Source: Gammaproteobacteria bacterium UBA2810
Lineage (GTDB): Bacteria; Pseudomonadota; Gammaproteobacteria; Enterobacterales; Succinivibrionaceae
DNA length: 26,951 bases
Assembly: GCA_002351705.1 (NCBI GenBank)
Contig: DEHC01000076.1
Coordinates: 1-26,951 of the forward strand
Direction of reading: 5' to 3'
The notes under the pieces were generated by a model. It did no database searches. It saw only the letters and a program-made list of their open reading frames with translations, and was not told where the DNA came from. The translations under genes were made by a program, and so were the position numbers. Every line of letters begins with the position of its first letter. The stretch's first letter is position 1. Below, piece by piece: positions 23,397 through 26,951 of this stretch.

Positions 23397-24605
23397 CTAA
23401 ATGGTGTATTTCCGGACAAGATCGGATGCGTAGGCGGAGGCCGCGCTGTCGAGCGCGAAGACATCCTCCATCGTCTCGCTCCTCTCCGACGAGAAGCGGC
23501 TCACGGTCTCCGAGCAGACCCGCACGATGTCAGTGAACCTGATCCTGCGGTCAAGGAACGCGGCGACCGCCTTCTCGTTCGCCGCGTTGAGGGCAGTCGT
23601 CGCGGACTGCCCTGACCAGCAGGAGTCAATCGCGAGCTTCAGGCACGGATAGCGGCTGAAGTCAGGCCTGATGAACTCGAGGTGCTCGATGGCGAAGAAG
23701 TCAACCGGGCCGACTCCGGAGTCTATACGGTCTGGATAGGACATGACCCGCGCGATGGGGGTTCTCATGTCGGGGTTCCCGATCTCGGCAAGCACCGCCC
23801 CGTCGCGGTACTGCACCATGGAGTGGATCATGGACTCCGGATGGATTATCACGGAGATCTGGTCATTTGAGGCGTTGAAGAGCCACTTCGCCTCGATGAA
23901 CTCGAAGCCCTTGTTCATCATGGTCGCGGAGTCAACCGAAATCTTCCGGCCCATGCTCCAGGTCGGATGGGCGACCGCCTCCTCGGGCGTTATCGCGTCA
24001 AAGGTGCTGATGTCTCTCTTGCGGAACGGGCCGCCGGAGCCGGTGAGGAGAAGCTTCGACACGCCGGCGGCCTTCATGTCGCAGTACCCTATGGACTGCT
24101 GCACGATCTCCGGGAGGCACTGGAACATGGCGTTGTGCTCGCTGTCCACGGGAAGGATGACCGAATGGCTCCTCCTTGCCTCGTCAATGAAGAGGTGCCC
24201 GGTCATGATGAGTGACTCCTTGTTCGCGAGGTAGATTTTCTTACCTGCCTTGATGGCGGCAAGGGCCGGGACGAGCCCAGCCGAGCCTGAAATCGCGGCC
24301 ATCACGGAGTCTGTATCAGGAAGCGAGGCGATGCTCGAGAGGACGTCATAGCCGCCCTCGACCCGGACGGAGCCCAGATCGCCCTCCGCGCGCACCAGCC
24401 TCTCAAGCTCTAATGCCGCGTCCTTGTCCGCAAGCACCGCGACATCCGGACGGAACTCCTTCACGTCACGGAACATTTTCCCGACGTTGGAGCCTGCGCC
24501 GAGCGCCTTGACCCTGAACCTCTCCGGGTTCCTCCTAATAACGTCGAGCGTGTTCTGACCGATGGAGCCTGTTGAACCGAGTACTGTTATATTCTCAACA
24601 TTCAT
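23397..24605 (-). CDS. dxr: 1-deoxy-D-xylulose 5-phosphate reductoisomerase
   Basis: Dxr (IspC) converts deoxyxylulose phosphate to methylerythritol phosphate with NADPH, the committed step to isoprenoids and hence to the undecaprenyl carrier made by UppS. The 402-residue product has the NADPH-binding start ITVLGSTGSIGQNTLDV, SGSAGLVPALAAIKAGK, metal ligands D154 and E156 in PVDSEHNA and E235 in MNKGFEFIEAKWLF, and HPTWSMGRKISVDSATM. ATG 24605 was chosen from the conserved N-terminus. The frame is open to 24947, but that part overlaps cdsA and has no family similarity. Its Shine-Dalgarno is weak. It follows cdsA, as in Pseudomonas, not frr as in E. coli. Confidence 0.97.
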   Translation of the reverse strand: MNVENITVLGSTGSIGQNTLDVIRRNPERFRVKALGAGSNVGKMFRDVKEFRPDVAVLADKDAALELERLVRAEGDLGSVRVEGGYDVLSSIASLPDTDSVMAAISGSAGLVPALAAIKAGKKIYLANKESLIMTGHLFIDEARRSHSVILPVDSEHNAMFQCLPEIVQQSIGYCDMKAAGVSKLLLTGSGGPFRKRDISTFDAITPEEAVAHPTWSMGRKISVDSATMMNKGFEFIEAKWLFNASNDQISVIIHPESMIHSMVQYRDGAVLAEIGNPDMRTPIARVMSYPDRIDSGVGPVDFFAIEHLEFIRPDFSRYPCLKLAIDSCWSGQSATTALNAANEKAVAAFLDRRIRFTDIVRVCSETVSRFSSERSETMEDVFALDSAASAYASDLVRKYTI

Positions 24606-24625
24606 GCGGGATGCGCCTGATACTA

Positions 24626-24672
24626 CTAAAAACAAGGACGCGCCTATTATAAACCATAACGGGCGCGTCCTT
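24626..24672 (-). terminator. Terminator- or attenuator-like hairpin between cdsA and dxr
   Basis: Read on the minus strand, AAGGACGCGCC (24672-24662) pairs perfectly over 11 bp with GGCGCGTCCTT (24644-24634) around a 17-base loop. It is followed by GTTTTTAG. The 91-bp gap between cdsA and dxr contains little else. The loop contains TATAAT on the minus strand, so a promoter for dxr could also lie here, though no good -35 is present. Termination would probably be partial because essential genes follow. Confidence 0.6.
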
Positions 24673-24696
24673 ATGCATGATAAAAGGCAAGGGGCC

Positions 24697-25554
24697 TCAG
24701 CCGAGCAGGCTGAGAACCGCGAGGTAGACAGGGAGGGCCGCGGTGAGCGAGTCAACTCTGTCGAGCACGCCGCCGTGCCCGGGGAGCAGGCTGCTCGAGT
24801 CCTTGACCCCGGCGCTGCGCTTGAACATGCTCTCGGTGAGATCGCCCATGACCGAGAACACGATGGCTGCCGCAGAGGCACAGAGGACCGGGAGAGAATG
24901 CTCAGCGCTGAGCGAGAACGCCGCTGCGACAATGCCTGAGAGAACAATGCCGCCCGCGAGGCCCTCGACGGTCTTGCCGGGGCTGACCTTGGGGATCATG
25001 TGGTGCTTTCCGAAATTCTTGCCGGCAAAGTACGCGCCGCTGTCCGCGCACCAGACTAGGAGCATAGGATAGAGAAGGTTGAGGCCATCCGACTCAAACG
25101 GGAGCACCGGGATGTCGCCGTTCCCCGTGTGGAGTATGACCAGAGAGATGAGGAACGGCAGCAGGGTGAGCACGCCGAAGACTGACTTCAGGGATTTCGA
25201 TGACTGCCACCAGGCGCTCTTCTCCGGATAGGTGAGCACCATGACTGAGGCGAGGATCCACCAGAGAGCCGCAATGGAGACCGCTGCCACAGCCGCGGGG
25301 GCGCCGAAGCTTGCATAGTGGTTATGAACATCTCCCCAGAGCCCGGGGATGAGCGCAACCGCCGCACCGCCGAGCACAAGGATTGCGGCGCCGTACGCAA
25401 CCCTTGCCTTTGCCGATATGAACTGTCCCCATTCCCAGCCGCCGAGCACCGCGATGAGCACGGAGGCTGCAAGGTACGCGTACCACGGGAAATAGAACAT
25501 CCAAAGCACTGCGAGCACAATAAGCACTGCGCCCGTTATTATTCTCTGCTTCAT
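24697..25554 (-). CDS. cdsA: Phosphatidate cytidylyltransferase (CDP-diglyceride synthase)
   Basis: CdsA makes CDP-diacylglycerol from phosphatidate and CTP, the precursor of all bacterial phospholipids. The 285-residue product is a multi-pass membrane protein with many hydrophobic segments from residue 5 on. The family signature is near the C-terminus (about 234-268): SVMGDLTESMFKR followed by KDSSSLLPGHGGVLDRVDS, including D238, D266 and D268. The length is like E. coli CdsA (285). A 63-bp gap separates it from uppS; GGAG lies 9 nt before the ATG. A strong hairpin follows its stop. Confidence 0.96.
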   Translation of the reverse strand: MKQRIITGAVLIVLAVLWMFYFPWYAYLAASVLIAVLGGWEWGQFISAKARVAYGAAILVLGGAAVALIPGLWGDVHNHYASFGAPAAVAAVSIAALWWILASVMVLTYPEKSAWWQSSKSLKSVFGVLTLLPFLISLVILHTGNGDIPVLPFESDGLNLLYPMLLVWCADSGAYFAGKNFGKHHMIPKVSPGKTVEGLAGGIVLSGIVAAAFSLSAEHSLPVLCASAAAIVFSVMGDLTESMFKRSAGVKDSSSLLPGHGGVLDRVDSLTAALPVYLAVLSLLG

Positions 25555-25617
25555 TTACTGCATCTCCGCCGGGAGTAGAAACAAATATTCCTGAAAATGA
25601 AATAAGGAAGGAACATG

Positions 25618-26442
25618 TCAGACAGGCTGACCTGATTCTGCGGAAGGATTTTTCCCGGCCGCATCGCTGCCAGGACCTGATTTCTCAGACTCGATCTGCC
25701 TCACCTGATCGCCCGTCATGCCGAAGCGGCGCTCGCGCGTCCCGAACCAGCCGACAGCACGGTCGAACTCCTCCGGCCCGAAGTCAGGCCACAGGACCTT
25801 CGTCACATAGATCTCGGCGTAGGCAAGCTGCCAGATGAGGAAATTGCTGATGCGGAAATCGCCGCCGGTCCTTATGAGGAGATCAACGTCCGAGTACTCT
25901 CCGGTCGAGAGATAGCGGGAGAACGACTCCTCGCTCAGCGACGAGGTGTCAGCCCGTCCCTCGGCGCAGTCGCGGGCGAACTCCCGGGCCGCGTTCACGA
26001 TGTCCCAGCGCCCGCCGTAATTGACTGCGATGTTGAGAAGGAGGGACCCGTTGTCACGGGTCTCCTCCATCGCTCTCTCAAGCATCTGCCTGAGGGATCT
26101 GCTGAAACGGGAAAGATCGCCGATGAAGCGAACCTTTATGCCGTTCTTCATCAGGCTCGGAAGCTCCTTCCTGATGGCGAGGCCGAAGAGCTTCATCAGC
26201 CCGCTCACCTCAGCCTCAGGACGGTTCCAGTTCTCGCTCGAGAAGGCAAAGAGCGTCAGGACCTTCACCCCGAGCTCGGCGGCGCGCTGCACGGAGCTGC
26301 GCACCGAACCTACTCCCGCATGATGGCCGAAGATGCGGATCTTGCCGCGGGCCTTGGCCCAGCGTCCGTTGCCGTCCATGATGATTGCCACATGGCGCGG
26401 GATCCGCTCTCCTATTTTCAAAGCATAGGAACTTTCAGTCAT
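25618..26442 (-). CDS. uppS: Undecaprenyl pyrophosphate synthase
   Basis: UppS (IspU) condenses farnesyl pyrophosphate with eight isopentenyl pyrophosphates to make the C55 carrier for peptidoglycan and O-antigen. The 274-residue product has IIMDGNGRWAKARG (catalytic D23), GHHAGVGSVR, LFAFSSENWNRP, NIAVNYGGRWDIV and the metal ligand E210 in AYAEIYV. The pyrophosphate-binding motif reads RTGGDFRISNF, where E. coli has RTGGEHRISNF; both arginines and the serine are kept. The last 20 or so residues are a polar tail beyond the usual end. GGAAAG lies 7 nt upstream of the ATG. It follows frr after 47 bp. Confidence 0.96.
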   Translation of the reverse strand: MTESSYALKIGERIPRHVAIIMDGNGRWAKARGKIRIFGHHAGVGSVRSSVQRAAELGVKVLTLFAFSSENWNRPEAEVSGLMKLFGLAIRKELPSLMKNGIKVRFIGDLSRFSRSLRQMLERAMEETRDNGSLLLNIAVNYGGRWDIVNAAREFARDCAEGRADTSSLSEESFSRYLSTGEYSDVDLLIRTGGDFRISNFLIWQLAYAEIYVTKVLWPDFGPEEFDRAVGWFGTRERRFGMTGDQVRQIESEKSGPGSDAAGKNPSAESGQPV

Positions 26443-26489
26443 GCGAGAACTTTCCTTTCTTATCCTTTCCCTGTCCGCGGCCCGGAGCC

Positions 26490-26951
26490 TCAGACCTCCA
26501 TCAGTTCCTTGTTCTTCTCGGCAAGAACGTCATCGATCTTCTTGATGTAGGAGTCGGTGAGCTTCTGGATGTCGGTCTCGCCGCGCTTCTGCTGATCCTC
26601 GGAAATGGTCTTGTCCTTGAGCAGCGCCTTGATTCCCTCGTTGGCGTCGCGGCGGATGTTGCGCACTGCGACCTTGCCCTTCTCGGCCTCGCCCTTCACG
26701 ATCTTGGTGAGCTCCTTGCGGCGGTCCTCGGTAAGGGGAGGAAGCGGAATGAGGATTGAGGTGCCGGCAACGTTCGGGGTAAGCCCGAGACCGGAGTCAA
26801 CGATGGCCTTCTCGACTGCCTTGACGCTGTTCCTGTCGAAAACGGTGACGCTCAGGGTTCTCGCGTCCTGCGCGGTGATGCTGGCGCACTGCTTGAGCGG
26901 GGTCTGGGAGCCGTAGTAGTCAACCTTCACTCCGTCAAGAAGGGAGGGCTG
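26490..26951 (-). CDS. frr: Ribosome recycling factor, 5' end cut by the window edge
   Basis: RRF works with EF-G to split post-termination ribosomes. The visible 153 residues correspond to about residue 33 to the end of the roughly 185-residue family. The frame continues through the window edge: the first visible codons read QPSLLDGVKVDYYG, matching SPSLLDGIVVEYYG of E. coli, so the GTG at 26930 is internal and not the start. Seen: TPLKQCASIT, the middle domain VFDRNSVKAVEKAI, PLPPLTEDRRKELTKIVKGEAE, VRNIRRDAN, and the C-terminal helix. The gene upstream would normally be pyrH. Confidence 0.96.
   Translation of the reverse strand, partial: QPSLLDGVKVDYYGSQTPLKQCASITAQDARTLSVTVFDRNSVKAVEKAIVDSGLGLTPNVAGTSILIPLPPLTEDRRKELTKIVKGEAEKGKVAVRNIRRDANEGIKALLKDKTISEDQQKRGETDIQKLTDSYIKKIDDVLAEKNKELMEV

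Noticed and set aside
24606..24947. A 114-codon N-terminal extension of dxr
   Set aside because: It overlaps cdsA, is Ser/Arg-rich without similarity, and the conserved Dxr N-terminus begins exactly at the ATG at 24605.

Overview
The window carries 22 recognisable protein genes, almost all of them core genes of a Gram-negative gammaproteobacterium. The evidence is a complete envelope-biogenesis operon (lpx genes, bamA, rseP, skp), a cmoA-cmoB pair, a type I (PykF-like) pyruvate kinase and an alpha subunit of DNA polymerase III. Coding sequence is GC-rich and uses AGG/AGA arginine codons freely. A Succinivibrionaceae/Aeromonadales-type host is my guess from overall similarity and is not proven by the sequence. 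I see no tRNA or rRNA gene, CRISPR array, insertion sequence or prophage.

Plus strand, about 1-7.3 kb. cmoA and cmoB overlap by one base and make the wobble-uridine modification cmo5U34 in tRNA. They are followed by a three-gene cassette: a predicted outer-membrane lipoprotein with a retropepsin-like aspartic protease domain, an inner-membrane protein with an inactive transglutaminase-like domain and seven C-terminal membrane helices, and an ATP-grasp ligase of the RimK-related alpha-L-glutamate-ligase type. The parts are recognisable but no substrate or product is evident, so this is the best candidate for a poorly described system. A 331-bp intergenic region then holds a good sigma70 promoter overlapping a perfect inverted repeat, and a leader of about 130 nt in which a hairpin separates the Shine-Dalgarno sequence from the pyruvate kinase start codon. 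Pyruvate kinase ends in a strong intrinsic terminator.

Minus strand, 26.95 kb down to 7.5 kb. One long co-directional array reads frr (cut by the window edge), uppS, cdsA, dxr, rseP, bamA, skp, lpxD, fabZ, lpxA, lpxB, an SPFH/prohibitin-like gene, rnhB, dnaE, accA, tilS. It links ribosome recycling, undecaprenyl and CDP-diacylglycerol synthesis, the MEP pathway, outer-membrane protein assembly, lipid A synthesis, replication, fatty acid synthesis and tRNA-Ile lysidine formation. Most junctions are 0-12 nt, but several have structured gaps. An 11-bp hairpin with a T-tract lies between cdsA and dxr, a very stable hairpin lies between bamA and skp, and inverted repeats fill the lpxD-fabZ and lpxA-lpxB gaps. 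The array converges on pyruvate kinase across a 63-bp nearly pure purine tract.

Departures from the textbook cluster are the SPFH gene between lpxB and rnhB, a roughly 51-residue insertion next to the active site of DnaE, and a BamA whose extracellular cysteine pair sits in a different loop from that of E. coli.
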